Assembly: GCA_963711255.1 (NCBI GenBank)
Contig: CAVQDO010000008.1
Span: forward strand, 124,001-188,000
Direction of reading: 5' to 3'
DNA: 64,000 nt
Source: GCA-2746365 sp963711255
GTDB lineage: Bacteria; Pseudomonadota; Gammaproteobacteria; SZUA-229
The notes under the pieces were generated by a model, which did no database searches, had not been told where the DNA came from, and worked only from the letters and a program-made list of their open reading frames with translations. The position numbers and the translations under genes are program-made. How positions within the stretch are numbered: the first letter of the stretch is position 1; every line of letters begins with the position of its first letter. Shown in pieces: positions 45,169 to 54,106 of this stretch.

Positions 45169-45951
45169 CTATCCTTTTATTTTATCGTGCTGTTTCATAA
45201 TACTATACAAGCCCTGCATAACCAGATCAGGCTTATGCAGCATGGCCGGCATATCGGGGTAATCCAGAATCGTTTTAGCAAAGCCGCCGGTCAAAATTAT
45301 CTGCATCGGACTATCCATTTTATTTTGTGCCAACTGGCAAAACTCACGTATTCCCGCCTGCAATAGTTTATGCAGACCCTGATTAACCGCATCGCTGGTA
45401 TTATCAGGAATACGAAGAGTATCGAGCTGCCTGTTGTAGACTGCGGTACTGAATCCGGATTTCACATTGGCGGTATCAGCCAGCAACGCCTTATGCATAG
45501 TAGCGTATGAAGGCAATATATAACCACCCAGATGCTGCCCGTTTTTATTAACCATATCAATAGTAATTGCGGTACCGGCACTGATAACGCAAAGCGAGCT
45601 TCCCTTACTACTCAGGTGAGCTGCCACTATCGCCGCCCAGCGGTCTGCGCCATGCTGCTGCGGATCCTGGTAAGCATTAATGATATTTTCAAACTGCCTG
45701 CCGGTTTTAAGAAACTCAACCGGTAGCGTCCAGTGTTGCCCGACCCACTCAGATAATGCCGTACTGGCCGGCTCGCCTGCAACACACACCGAAAAAACAC
45801 CTGACGGCGGCTCGACGATAGAAAACAGTTTATCAAAACTGTCACTAATTGAAGTGATAGCGTAATCAGCGACGCCACGGGCAACAATTTTTTCTGCCTG
45901 CCAGCTTGCCCATTTAATACGGCTGTTGCCGATATCAACCGTTAATATCAT
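45169..45951 (-). CDS. coaX: Type III pantothenate kinase
   Basis: CoaX (260 residues) phosphorylates pantothenate, the first step of coenzyme A synthesis. It belongs to the acetate-kinase/Hsp70 fold: MILTVDIGNSRIKWA holds the phosphate-1 Asp, GADRWAAIVAA the substrate Asp, and VISAGTAITIDMV the phosphate-2 loop. It is not feedback-inhibited by CoA in known cases. birA lies 19 bases upstream. Confidence 0.96.
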   Translation of the reverse strand: MILTVDIGNSRIKWASWQAEKIVARGVADYAITSISDSFDKLFSIVEPPSGVFSVCVAGEPASTALSEWVGQHWTLPVEFLKTGRQFENIINAYQDPQQHGADRWAAIVAAHLSSKGSSLCVISAGTAITIDMVNKNGQHLGGYILPSYATMHKALLADTANVKSGFSTAVYNRQLDTLRIPDNTSDAVNQGLHKLLQAGIREFCQLAQNKMDSPMQIILTGGFAKTILDYPDMPAMLHKPDLVMQGLYSIMKQHDKIKG

Positions 45952-45970
45952 AGTGTAGCTATTTCCAGGT

Positions 45971-46867
45971 TCATTTATGGCTCGTTTTCACGCTGACTTC
46001 TGCACTATTGAAAAGCTGCTGTTTGCCATCAACCAGCGCTATCAACTCCGCACTATCGGTAACTCCCCGGGCGACCGCTGCAAGTCTTTCATTATTATCC
46101 ATGATGATTTCGATATCTTTGCCTTTACAGTAATCGTAATGCTGGCGAAATTCATCCAGGTAACTGCTCGCCGATTCCGGATAACACTGACATACCGCCA
46201 CCACATTTTGCAGCAGCGCATTGGCTAACTGAGCGCGGCCCGGGCTTGACGCTAGCGACTGCGCTTTAGCCTCAGTGCAAACATCAGTCACTCCCGGAAA
46301 ATGCCGAGAGCCAGCTTCAATCCGGGATAAAGCCTCAGGTTCCATATCGTAATTGAGTCCAATACCAATTACTACAGCAAGATGCGATTCACTTCCAGCT
46401 GGCGCACCTGTAAGCGTATTTGATGCCACACCTGGCCGAGGAAGCGAGCGAGTCTCCAGCAATATACCCGCTATCTTTTTCGCATTAACATAAACATCAT
46501 TCGGCCATTTTATCTGCACATGCTGCAAACCAGAACCGCCCAGGGTTTTTACAATTGCCAGCGCTATCGATAACGGCAATAACTGCAGATCCTGATGCTT
46601 TACAGGGAAAACCCACGCCAGGCTCATCGCCACATTAGTATTGGCTGACATCACCCAGTGTTTACCGCGGCGTCCCCTGCCCTGTGTTTGCTGCTCGGCA
46701 AAACAGGCGAACGGCATCTTCCTTTGCTGTCCAATTTGCTGTAAGCACCAGCTACTGGTGGAATCAATTGATTGATGCACCACAACATCCAAATCCAGCC
46801 TGTTACTGGAGGCGACAGCGGTTTTTAAACTCACCGCATCTAGTGCCTCAGCCTGCCTGTCCACCAT
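45971..46867 (-). CDS. birA: Biotin-protein ligase without the DNA-binding domain
   Basis: The 298-residue BirA attaches biotin to the acetyl-CoA carboxylase carrier protein. The biotin loop QTQGRGRRGKHWV (about 80) and KWPNDVYVNAKKIAGIL are clear, and a C-terminal SH3-like part is present. The first about 30 residues replace the usual 60-residue winged helix; the upstream frame stops within 20 codons and the neighbouring gene is only 78 bases away, so the repressor domain is absent. It should act as an enzyme only. It is followed by coaX. Confidence 0.93.
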   Translation of the reverse strand: MVDRQAEALDAVSLKTAVASSNRLDLDVVVHQSIDSTSSWCLQQIGQQRKMPFACFAEQQTQGRGRRGKHWVMSANTNVAMSLAWVFPVKHQDLQLLPLSIALAIVKTLGGSGLQHVQIKWPNDVYVNAKKIAGILLETRSLPRPGVASNTLTGAPAGSESHLAVVIGIGLNYDMEPEALSRIEAGSRHFPGVTDVCTEAKAQSLASSPGRAQLANALLQNVVAVCQCYPESASSYLDEFRQHYDYCKGKDIEIIMDNNERLAAVARGVTDSAELIALVDGKQQLFNSAEVSVKTSHK

Positions 46868-46945
46868 TAAATTTCGCCCCGGCCCCGGCCCATAGTATCG
46901 ATAATATGATATAAAACCTGCATCTTATAACACAGACAGGCCGTC

Positions 46946-47317
46946 ATGAAAAAAACTAACGAGTTTGTTGAGTACCTGCTCGAATTACTGCAGGGGGTTG
47001 GCGAGGTAAAAGCACGGGCCATGTTCGGCGGCCACGGCATCTACCTGGTCGGTGTTGCAGGCCGGGATGATATTATGTTTGCCCTGGTCGCCGATGATAT
47101 CTTATATTTCAAAACAGACCAGGGGAATATAGCTGATTACCAGGAACGTGGACTCGATGCCTTTAGTTATCAGCGTAACGGCAAACAGCTCGCCATGTCT
47201 TATAACGAAGCCCCCGGAGAAGCGCTGGATGACCCCGATAAAATGACACACTGGGCGATTCAGGCCATTGCTGCAGCCAGGCGAAGTGCCGCAAAGAAGT
47301 GCCGCAAAAAAGATTAA
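46946..47317 (+). CDS. TfoX N-terminal-domain protein
   Basis: The 123-residue product matches the TfoX/Sxy N-terminal domain: FVEYLLELLQGVGEVKARAM, FGGHGIYLVG and FALVADDILYFKTD. It lacks the C-terminal TfoX domain of the competence regulators. Such single-domain proteins are common and of unknown role, so I do not call it a competence regulator. It is divergent from birA. Confidence 0.88.
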   Translation: MKKTNEFVEYLLELLQGVGEVKARAMFGGHGIYLVGVAGRDDIMFALVADDILYFKTDQGNIADYQERGLDAFSYQRNGKQLAMSYNEAPGEALDDPDKMTHWAIQAIAAARRSAAKKCRKKD

Positions 47318-47453
47318 AAAGTAAGTTTGATTTAATCTCAGCAGGAACCAGCCCTGCTTTTAGCCACCAGCATAAATAAAATCTCAGCACAAACTTTTTA
47401 TCAGCGTTAGAATATGCCGCTGATTAACCGCCCATAATAATAGTAATAATTCC

Positions 47454-49127
47454 ATGCCAGCTGAAGACGAAATCATCACCCCAACAAATTTTATTCGCAA
47501 CATCATTCAGGACGATCTGGATTCCGGAAAACACAGCACTATACAAACTCGTTTTCCACCCGAACCCAATGGTTACTTACATGTTGGCCACGCTAAATCG
47601 ATCTGCCTGAATTTTGGCGTTGCAAAAGATTTTAACGGCTTATGTAATTTACGTTTTGACGATACCAATCCTGAAAAGGAGGATATCGAATACGTTGAGT
47701 CCATCATGGAGGACGTGAAATGGCTGGGCTTTGAGTGGAGCGGGTTATACCACGCTTCGGATTATTTTCAGCAGCTTTATGATTACGCAGTAGACCTGAT
47801 CAAGCAGGGCAAAGCCTATGTCGACTCTCTAAGCGCCGAAGAAATACGCCAGTTTCGCGGCAGCTTAACGCAAGCCGGCAAGGAAAGCCCTGACCGCAAT
47901 CGCAGCATAGAGGAAAATCTCGATCTGTTTGCACGCATGCGTGCCGGTGAATTCGAAGACGGTAAATACCTGCTGCGGGCAAAAATTGACATGGCTTCGC
48001 CAAACATCAACATGCGCGACCCGGCGCTTTACCGCATAAAGCGTTCGCACCACCAGCGCACCGGCGACGACTGGCCGATATACCCGATGTACGATTACAC
48101 ACACTGTATTTCAGATGCACTGGAAAGTATTACGCATTCACTGTGTACCCTGGAATTTGAAGACCACCGCCCACTTTATGACTGGGTTCTGGACGAAGTC
48201 AAAACACCGTCACACCCGAGACAGATCGAGTTTGCCCGGCTACAGCTTAAATACACCATTACCAGCAAGCGTAAACTTAACCAGCTGGTAACAGACAAAC
48301 ATGTCAGCGGCTGGGACGATCCGCGTATGCCAACTATTTCCGGCATGCGTCGGCGTGGTTATACTGCTGCCTCTATTCGTGATTTCTGCGACCGTATTGG
48401 TGTCACCAAAAAAGACAGCTTTATAGAAATGGCGGTACTGGAAAACAGTGTTCGTGAAGATTTGAACGAACACGCTATTCGGGTAATGGGTGTACTTGAC
48501 CCGCTAAAGGTCACTATTGAAAATTACCCTGATGGCCAGAGCGAAGAGCTGACTGCGAAAAACCATCCGCAAAAACCAGAAATGGGTACACGCAGCATCA
48601 ACTTCTCTAAAACACTGTATATCGAACGTGATGACTTCCTGGAAGACGCACCGAAAAAGTTTTTCCGCCTGTCTGTCGGCCGCGAAGTACGCTTACGTTA
48701 CGCCTACTACATCACCTGCACTGATTTTGTAAAAGATGATGACGGTGAAGTCATTGAATTAATCTGTCGCTACGACCCGGAAACCAGGGGCGGCTCATCA
48801 CCTGATGGCAGAAAAGTAAAAGGCACTATCCACTGGGTCTCGGCCGAGCATGCTGTTGACGCAAACATTAACCTTTATGACCGTCTGTTTACCCACCCGA
48901 ATCCGGCAGCTACAGAAGACTTTACCGAGCATTTAAACCCGGAGTCTTTAACAATGCTGAATAACAGCAAACTGGAACCGGCGCTGGCTGATGCCGAGAA
49001 CAATCTTCATTACCAGTTTGAACGCACCGGTTATTTCATTAAAGACAGCAAGGCAAAAACCCTGACTTTTAATCGCACAGTAACGCTGCGCGACACCTGG
49101 GCAAAACTGGATCAGCAGAACCAGTAA
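47454..49127 (+). CDS. glnS: Glutaminyl-tRNA synthetase
   Basis: GlnRS (557 residues) charges tRNA-Gln. The class I HIGH motif is PEPNGYLHVGHAKSI (HVGH at 43-46) and the KMSKS counterpart is TSKRKL near 270. The length and the C-terminal anticodon-binding beta-barrels are normal for the gammaproteobacterial enzyme. Its presence means that Gln-tRNA is made directly. Confidence 0.99.
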   Translation: MPAEDEIITPTNFIRNIIQDDLDSGKHSTIQTRFPPEPNGYLHVGHAKSICLNFGVAKDFNGLCNLRFDDTNPEKEDIEYVESIMEDVKWLGFEWSGLYHASDYFQQLYDYAVDLIKQGKAYVDSLSAEEIRQFRGSLTQAGKESPDRNRSIEENLDLFARMRAGEFEDGKYLLRAKIDMASPNINMRDPALYRIKRSHHQRTGDDWPIYPMYDYTHCISDALESITHSLCTLEFEDHRPLYDWVLDEVKTPSHPRQIEFARLQLKYTITSKRKLNQLVTDKHVSGWDDPRMPTISGMRRRGYTAASIRDFCDRIGVTKKDSFIEMAVLENSVREDLNEHAIRVMGVLDPLKVTIENYPDGQSEELTAKNHPQKPEMGTRSINFSKTLYIERDDFLEDAPKKFFRLSVGREVRLRYAYYITCTDFVKDDDGEVIELICRYDPETRGGSSPDGRKVKGTIHWVSAEHAVDANINLYDRLFTHPNPAATEDFTEHLNPESLTMLNNSKLEPALADAENNLHYQFERTGYFIKDSKAKTLTFNRTVTLRDTWAKLDQQNQ

Positions 49128-49150
49128 ATTCAGACGCCAGGTCTGACAAC

Positions 49151-49181
49151 GAGCTACCCTGATACCATTTCAGGGTAGCTC
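49151..49181 (+). terminator. Hairpin after glnS
   Basis: GAGCTACCCTG and CAGGGTAGCTC form a perfect 11-base stem with a nine-base loop, 23 bases after the glnS stop. The T-run is missing, so it may be a Rho-independent terminator of reduced strength or a 3' end protector. Confidence 0.6.
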
Positions 49182-49329
49182 CAGTCTGCTATATAAGCAC
49201 AAAATTATAGCAGCAGCCTGCTTAAGCCTTTTCCTACAGCATTATTCAGTTCTGCCTGACAACAATTTCCTGCCACCCTGTTACAGTTTCCTCGCGGTAC
49301 ATAATTGAGCCAAAACAGGGAGAGAGACA

Positions 49330-49443
49330 ATGGATATTGTTAAATTTTTATACACCGAATTCAGTTGTTTTATAAAAGCGTGCAGCGATATTTTCCTGCA
49401 AAAACTCGAACAGGTTTTCAGGCGCAATAAAGTCAGTCGCTAA
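49330..49443 (+). CDS. Candidate 37-residue small protein
   Basis: ATG 49330 follows an excellent ribosome binding site (CAGGGAGAGAGACA). The frame reads MDIVKFLYTEFSCFIKACSD and ends FRRNKVSR at TAA 49441. It could form one amphipathic helix with a basic tail. The sequence just past its end repeats its last codons (AAAGTCAGTCGCTAA, AAAGTCAGTGGCTAA). I know no homologue. It lies alone in the 452-base gap 49128-49579, which otherwise holds only the glnS hairpin. Confidence 0.45.
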   Translation: MDIVKFLYTEFSCFIKACSDIFLQKLEQVFRRNKVSR

Positions 49444-49579
49444 AAAAGTCAGTGGCTAAAACAGGCTGGAAAGGGTTAACTCGGAGAACAAAGCAAATCT
49501 TGCGCAGAGTCTGCGAATAAAAGACGGCTGGCACACTTCCGCCAGCGCTTACTGACAGCGCTGACTGCCGGGCGGTTCA

Positions 49580-50071
49580 TTATTCAGCGTCTAAATTACG
49601 GCAGGAAGGCTCATTTTCCAGAAAGTTGTCATCAGCCATTTTCGTCCATATCTGTGACTTCAATATAATTCTCGGTTTCTTCTCACCAAGAAAGTTAATA
49701 ATCAGCGCATGCCCCGCATCGAGCAACTCCAGCTCTACCATAAACTGTTTATCGTTATGCATATCGGCTTTTACCAGAAATCGATTTGCGCCAACAGCTT
49801 TCAGGGAACCCGTATTAACCTGGTAGCATTCCAGTCCCTGATCAAACGCATCACCATCAAAATCATATTCGACGATAGTGCTATCGCTGCTGATACGGGT
49901 ATAAATGATATCGCTTTTGCCCGATTTATTCTCGGAACTGTTCCACAGACCGATAAGATGTTCTATTTCAACCTGGTTAGAACCATTACCGGATTGCGAG
50001 CATGCACTCATTAGCAGCACGCCCAGTACCAGTAAACAACGATATAGCTTGCCAGCAAAGTTACTCATCAA
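49580..50071 (-). CDS. Lipoprotein of unknown function
   Basis: The 163-residue product has a lipoprotein signal: a basic start, hydrophobic core and the lipobox LMSAC near residue 24. The mature part has a WNSSENKSGKSDIIYTRISS strand-rich start and one Cys pair candidate (C82-like ECYQ and C158-like SCRN). I do not recognise the family. It is downstream of tyrS on the same strand with a 45-base gap. Confidence 0.75.
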   Translation of the reverse strand: MMSNFAGKLYRCLLVLGVLLMSACSQSGNGSNQVEIEHLIGLWNSSENKSGKSDIIYTRISSDSTIVEYDFDGDAFDQGLECYQVNTGSLKAVGANRFLVKADMHNDKQFMVELELLDAGHALIINFLGEKKPRIILKSQIWTKMADDNFLENEPSCRNLDAE

Positions 50072-50116
50072 TGTACATTTCCTATATATAGATTAACCAT
50101 CAGTATGCTGCTTCCA

Positions 50117-51316
50117 TTAACTCACTGTCAATCGGGCAAACTTACGCTTACCTACCTGGAACACACCTTCTGTTCCCGGCATTATCCTGACTGATTTATC
50201 AGCAATTTTTTCACCGTCAATCTTGGCAGCACCCTGCTGAATCATACGCATGGCATCACTGGTGCTACCGCATAAACCAGCGTCTTTCAGCAGGTTGGCA
50301 ATTGGGTAACCATCATCGGGAGCGTCAAAAACCAGCTGCGGGATATCATCGGGTATTTTATTTTTGGCAAACTGAGCAATAAATCCTTCCCGTGCTGCCG
50401 TGGCTTCTGCCTCACTATGAAAACGCGCAATAATTTCCTCAGCCAGTAGGAATTTGATATCACGCGGATTTTTACCGTCCTGCATTTCCTGCTTAAAGCT
50501 TTCGATTTCACTCATCGGGCGGAAACTTAACAGCTCAAAATAGCGCCACATCAAGTCATCAGAAATTGACATGATTTTACCGAACATATCTTTGGGCTCA
50601 TCATCAATACCAATGTAGTTATTTAATGATTTGGACATTTTCTGCACACCATCCAGGCCTTCAAGTATCGGCATGGTCAAGACACATTGCGGTTTCTGGC
50701 CATGCTGCTCCTGTAACTGTCGCCCCATCAACAGGTTGAATTTCTGGTCGGTACCACCCAGCTCAATATCTGCCTGCATTTCAACCGAATCATAACCCTG
50801 TATCAGCGGATAAAGAAACTCATGTATCGCGATGGACTGCCCGCTTTTATAGCGCTTACTGAAATCGTCACGTTCCAGCATACGGGCAACGGTGCTGCTG
50901 GCTGCCAGCCTGATCATATCAACACTGCTCTTTTCACTCATCCACTGTGAGTTGAACATGACTTTAGTCTTATCCTTATCCAGAATCTTGAATATCTGCT
51001 GCTGATAACTTTTCGCGTTTTCTGCGACATCTTCCTGGGTCAGGGGCGGACGGGTAGCTGATTTGCCTGTTGGATCGCCAATCATACCGGTAAAATCACC
51101 GATCAAAAACAGGACTTCATGACCCAGATCCTGAAACTGGCGCAGCTTGTTAATCAACACTGTGTGGCCAAGGTGTAAATCGGGTGCTGTCGGATCGAAT
51201 CCCGCCTTGATACGAAGCGGCCGCCCCTCTTTTAACTTCGCGACCAGCTCCTTTTCCACGAGGATTTCATCCGCGCCGCGCTGTATTATTTCAAGTTGCT
51301 GCTCTACCGATTTCAT
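50117..51316 (-). CDS. tyrS: Tyrosyl-tRNA synthetase
   Basis: TyrRS (399 residues) charges tRNA-Tyr. The HIGH motif is DLHLGHTVLI (48-51), the tyrosine pocket segment is QGYDSVEMQADIELGGTDQ, and KMSKSLNNYIG lies near 227. The C-terminal S4 domain (about 335-399) binds the long variable arm. A promoter is visible at 51355-51383. Confidence 0.99.
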   Translation of the reverse strand: MKSVEQQLEIIQRGADEILVEKELVAKLKEGRPLRIKAGFDPTAPDLHLGHTVLINKLRQFQDLGHEVLFLIGDFTGMIGDPTGKSATRPPLTQEDVAENAKSYQQQIFKILDKDKTKVMFNSQWMSEKSSVDMIRLAASSTVARMLERDDFSKRYKSGQSIAIHEFLYPLIQGYDSVEMQADIELGGTDQKFNLLMGRQLQEQHGQKPQCVLTMPILEGLDGVQKMSKSLNNYIGIDDEPKDMFGKIMSISDDLMWRYFELLSFRPMSEIESFKQEMQDGKNPRDIKFLLAEEIIARFHSEAEATAAREGFIAQFAKNKIPDDIPQLVFDAPDDGYPIANLLKDAGLCGSTSDAMRMIQQGAAKIDGEKIADKSVRIMPGTEGVFQVGKRKFARLTVS

Positions 51317-51354
51317 ATAGGTTTTCCTACTGGTGTTACGCTAAAAAGGTGTAT

Positions 51355-51383
51355 AAGATACTCGCGCTTTGATGCTTTCTCAA
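51355..51383 (-). promoter_or_regulatory. Promoter of tyrS
   Basis: TTGAGA (51383-51378) and TATCTT (51360-51355) on the minus strand are 17 bases apart, about 38 bases ahead of the tyrS ATG. Confidence 0.6.
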
Positions 51384-51453
51384 CTACTCATAAGCAATAT
51401 TGAGTAAATCCTTCAAATTCTTCGGCTTTTTGATGAATTTGCCGACGATCTTA

Positions 51454-51482
51454 TTGACCGGGCATTGTTTAGCGTCTACATT
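51454..51482 (+). promoter_or_regulatory. Promoter of the M23 peptidase-anmK operon
   Basis: TTGACC (51454-51459) and TACATT (51477-51482) are 17 bases apart, 43 bases ahead of the ATG. The tyrS promoter lies back to back with it. Confidence 0.65.
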
Positions 51483-51525
51483 TAACGTATGTTTTTAACC
51501 TTTTTTTGAATAGAATGAAACGCCA

Positions 51526-52962
51526 ATGTCATTGATTAGTAAAGATTTCCGTGTAAATCAACAACAAAGCCAGCAACACGGCTACTTACGCCTGCGCTGG
51601 GCACTGCTGGCCGTTGTATTTGCAGGTATTAGCGCGGTTGTTGCCAACACCAATTCAGGCAACGAAATTCAGCAAACTCTAGCCGGTGACGCATTACCCG
51701 CATTTGAACCGGTTAGCAAAGCTGCCGATGAACTGGCAGAAGAGATGGCACGAGACAGTTTTTCGCTTAGCCTGCCCGAATTACAGGCACAGCAAAAAAT
51801 TATCGATAACGCTAATCAACAGGCGCCCAAACAATGGCGTGAATTCATAATCAAGTCTGGTGACAATCTTTCCCGTTTATTTAAACGTGCAAAAATCAAG
51901 CCTCAGCAGCTCGATGAATTAATGAAATCCGGTGACGAAGTAAAAAAACTGACTCGCATTTACCCTAAAGATATTGTACGTGTGCTATCAGATGATGACG
52001 GCATATTACAGGCCTTGCGTTACGACATCGACCATAAATCGTATTTGATGGTCGAACGTGAAAACGGCACGCTAGTTGCAAAAACCTATAACCACCAGAT
52101 TGAAACACGTACAACTCATGCCAGTGGCGTTATTGAGTCTTCACTGTTTCTTGCCGCACAGGATGCCGGTATTTCGCAAAATGTTATTATGGAACTGGCC
52201 AGTGTATTCGGCTGGGACATCGACTTTGCACTCGATATTCGTAAAGGTGACAACTTCACCGTGTTATATGAAGAGTTGTTTAAAAACGGTGAAAAAATTC
52301 AGGACGGTGAGATTCTGGCTGCCGAATTTGTTAATAACGGTAAAGCTTACCGCGCAGTTCGTTATACCAACCCACAAACCAATGTGAGCGAGTACTTTAC
52401 CCCGGAAGGCAAAAGCATGAAAAAAGCTTTCCTGCGCACACCGGTTAATTTTACCCGTATCAGTTCACGTTTTACCGTTAGTCGCTACCATCCCGTACTG
52501 CATAAAGTGCGCTCACACAAAGGCGTCGATTACGCAGCAAAATCGGGCACACCGGTTTATGCTGCCGGTGATGGCAAAGTAATATTCAAAGGTAAAAAAG
52601 GCGGTTATGGCAAAACCATGATTGTCCAGCATGGCAGTAAATACACCACGCTATACGCTCACCTTAAAACCTATAACCGCAAGCTGAAAAATGGCTCAAA
52701 GGTGAAGCAGGGACAAACCATTGCTTATGTTGGCAAGACAGGCCTGGCCACAGGGCCACATTTACACTACGAATTCCGCGTTAATGGCACACACAGAAAT
52801 CCGCTAACCGTTAAACTGCCGGAATCCGGCCCCGTGCCAAAACGCTACATGACTGATTTCGAATTGACAACTACACCTGTATTTGCACAGCTTGACCTGC
52901 TGGCTCGTTCTCAGCAAGTTGCCATGGTTGAAGAAACAATCACTACTCAAGCGAAAAACTAA
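51526..52962 (+). CDS. M23-family peptidoglycan endopeptidase with OapA-like domain
   Basis: The 478-residue protein has an N-terminal membrane helix (about 22-42), an OapA/LysM-like domain (about 105-150; WREFIIKSGDNLSRLFKRAK), a middle region and a C-terminal M23 domain. The zinc site is visible as HKGVDYAAKSGTPVYAAGDG, TLYAHLKTY and GPHLHYEFRVNG. All His and Asp ligands are present, so it should be active, cutting peptide cross-links in the periplasm as MepM does. anmK begins 14 bases after it, linking wall cutting to sugar recycling. The same pair follows tyrS in Pseudomonas. Confidence 0.93.
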   Translation: MSLISKDFRVNQQQSQQHGYLRLRWALLAVVFAGISAVVANTNSGNEIQQTLAGDALPAFEPVSKAADELAEEMARDSFSLSLPELQAQQKIIDNANQQAPKQWREFIIKSGDNLSRLFKRAKIKPQQLDELMKSGDEVKKLTRIYPKDIVRVLSDDDGILQALRYDIDHKSYLMVERENGTLVAKTYNHQIETRTTHASGVIESSLFLAAQDAGISQNVIMELASVFGWDIDFALDIRKGDNFTVLYEELFKNGEKIQDGEILAAEFVNNGKAYRAVRYTNPQTNVSEYFTPEGKSMKKAFLRTPVNFTRISSRFTVSRYHPVLHKVRSHKGVDYAAKSGTPVYAAGDGKVIFKGKKGGYGKTMIVQHGSKYTTLYAHLKTYNRKLKNGSKVKQGQTIAYVGKTGLATGPHLHYEFRVNGTHRNPLTVKLPESGPVPKRYMTDFELTTTPVFAQLDLLARSQQVAMVEETITTQAKN

Positions 52963-52976
52963 GTACCGAATTACAC

Positions 52977-54092
52977 ATGCCCTCTACCGGACCCGAGCTT
53001 TATATTGGTTTGATGTCCGGAACCAGCATGGATGGCATTGACGCCGCCCTGGTTGACTTCTCAGCCACACCACCCGTACTGATCAACACGCACATGCAAA
53101 AGTGGCCTGATGATTTACATCAGGCCCTGATTAAGGCTCGTGACATTCCTGACGACGAATTATCTTTACTGGAAAGCCTGGACTTACAGACCGCTAAAAT
53201 TTTCGCCGAGGCCTGCATCAGGACGCTCGAAGGTACGCCGTATAAATCACTGGACGTTATCGCCATTGGCAACCACGGCCAGACCATTCGCCATCGACCC
53301 GATATTGATAAACCGTTTTCATTACAGATCGGCAATGCAAAACGCCTCGCCAGTTTAACCGGTATCAATGTTATTTCAGATTTCCGAACGGCGGACATTG
53401 AAGCCGGCGGACAGGGTGCGCCACTGGCGCCGGCCTTCCACCAGGCTATGTTTCGTCACAGTGAAAAAAATCGCGTCATCGTCAACATTGGCGGCATAGC
53501 TAACATAACGGTACTGCCTGCAAATGCTGAAGAGAATGCCACCGGTTTCGATTGTGGCCCGGGCAACACCCTGATGGACGCCTGGATTTCACAACATGAA
53601 AACAAGAGTTACGACGCAGACGGCAGCCTGGCCAACAGCGGTAAAACCAACGCAACATTGCTGGCAAAACTTTTAATGGATGATTATTTTCAGCTGGCAC
53701 CGCCGAAAAGCACCGGCTTCGAATACTTCAACCTGGCATGGCTGAATAAATACACCGATATTGAAATTAGCACAGCTGATATGCAAAGCACGCTCTGCGA
53801 TTTAACGGCCACATCGATTATTCGTGCGATAAACCAGTACGCCAAAGATACCAATGAAATTTTTATCTGTGGCGGCGGTGTTCACAACAGGAAACTGATG
53901 ACTCGCCTGCAGGCACTGACTAAATGCCCGCTAGCAACAACGGAAGCAGCAGGCGCTCATCCTGACTGGGTAGAAGCGATGGCATTTGCCTGGCTGGCAT
54001 ATCAGCACACTCACCAGCAAAGTGGAAACCTGCCCTCGGTAACCGGTGCAGGTAAGGCCGTTATTCTGGGCACAATGACAGCTGCCCGCTAA
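52977..54092 (+). CDS. anmK: Anhydro-N-acetylmuramic acid kinase
   Basis: AnmK (371 residues) opens and phosphorylates 1,6-anhydro-MurNAc from recycled peptidoglycan. The start IGLMSGTSMDGIDAALVD, VIGNHGQTIRH-type segment (AIGNHGQTIRHRP), NIGGIANITVLP, FDCGPGNTLMDAW and ICGGGVHNRKLM mark the ASKHA fold. It converges on the citrate synthase gene with 14 bases between stops. Confidence 0.98.
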   Translation: MPSTGPELYIGLMSGTSMDGIDAALVDFSATPPVLINTHMQKWPDDLHQALIKARDIPDDELSLLESLDLQTAKIFAEACIRTLEGTPYKSLDVIAIGNHGQTIRHRPDIDKPFSLQIGNAKRLASLTGINVISDFRTADIEAGGQGAPLAPAFHQAMFRHSEKNRVIVNIGGIANITVLPANAEENATGFDCGPGNTLMDAWISQHENKSYDADGSLANSGKTNATLLAKLLMDDYFQLAPPKSTGFEYFNLAWLNKYTDIEISTADMQSTLCDLTATSIIRAINQYAKDTNEIFICGGGVHNRKLMTRLQALTKCPLATTEAAGAHPDWVEAMAFAWLAYQHTHQQSGNLPSVTGAGKAVILGTMTAAR

Positions 54093-54106
54093 TTATAAAT
54101 CAGCCT

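Noticed and set aside
46946..47317. Competence regulator TfoX/Sxy
   Set aside because: Only the N-terminal domain is present; such single-domain proteins are widespread and not tied to competence.
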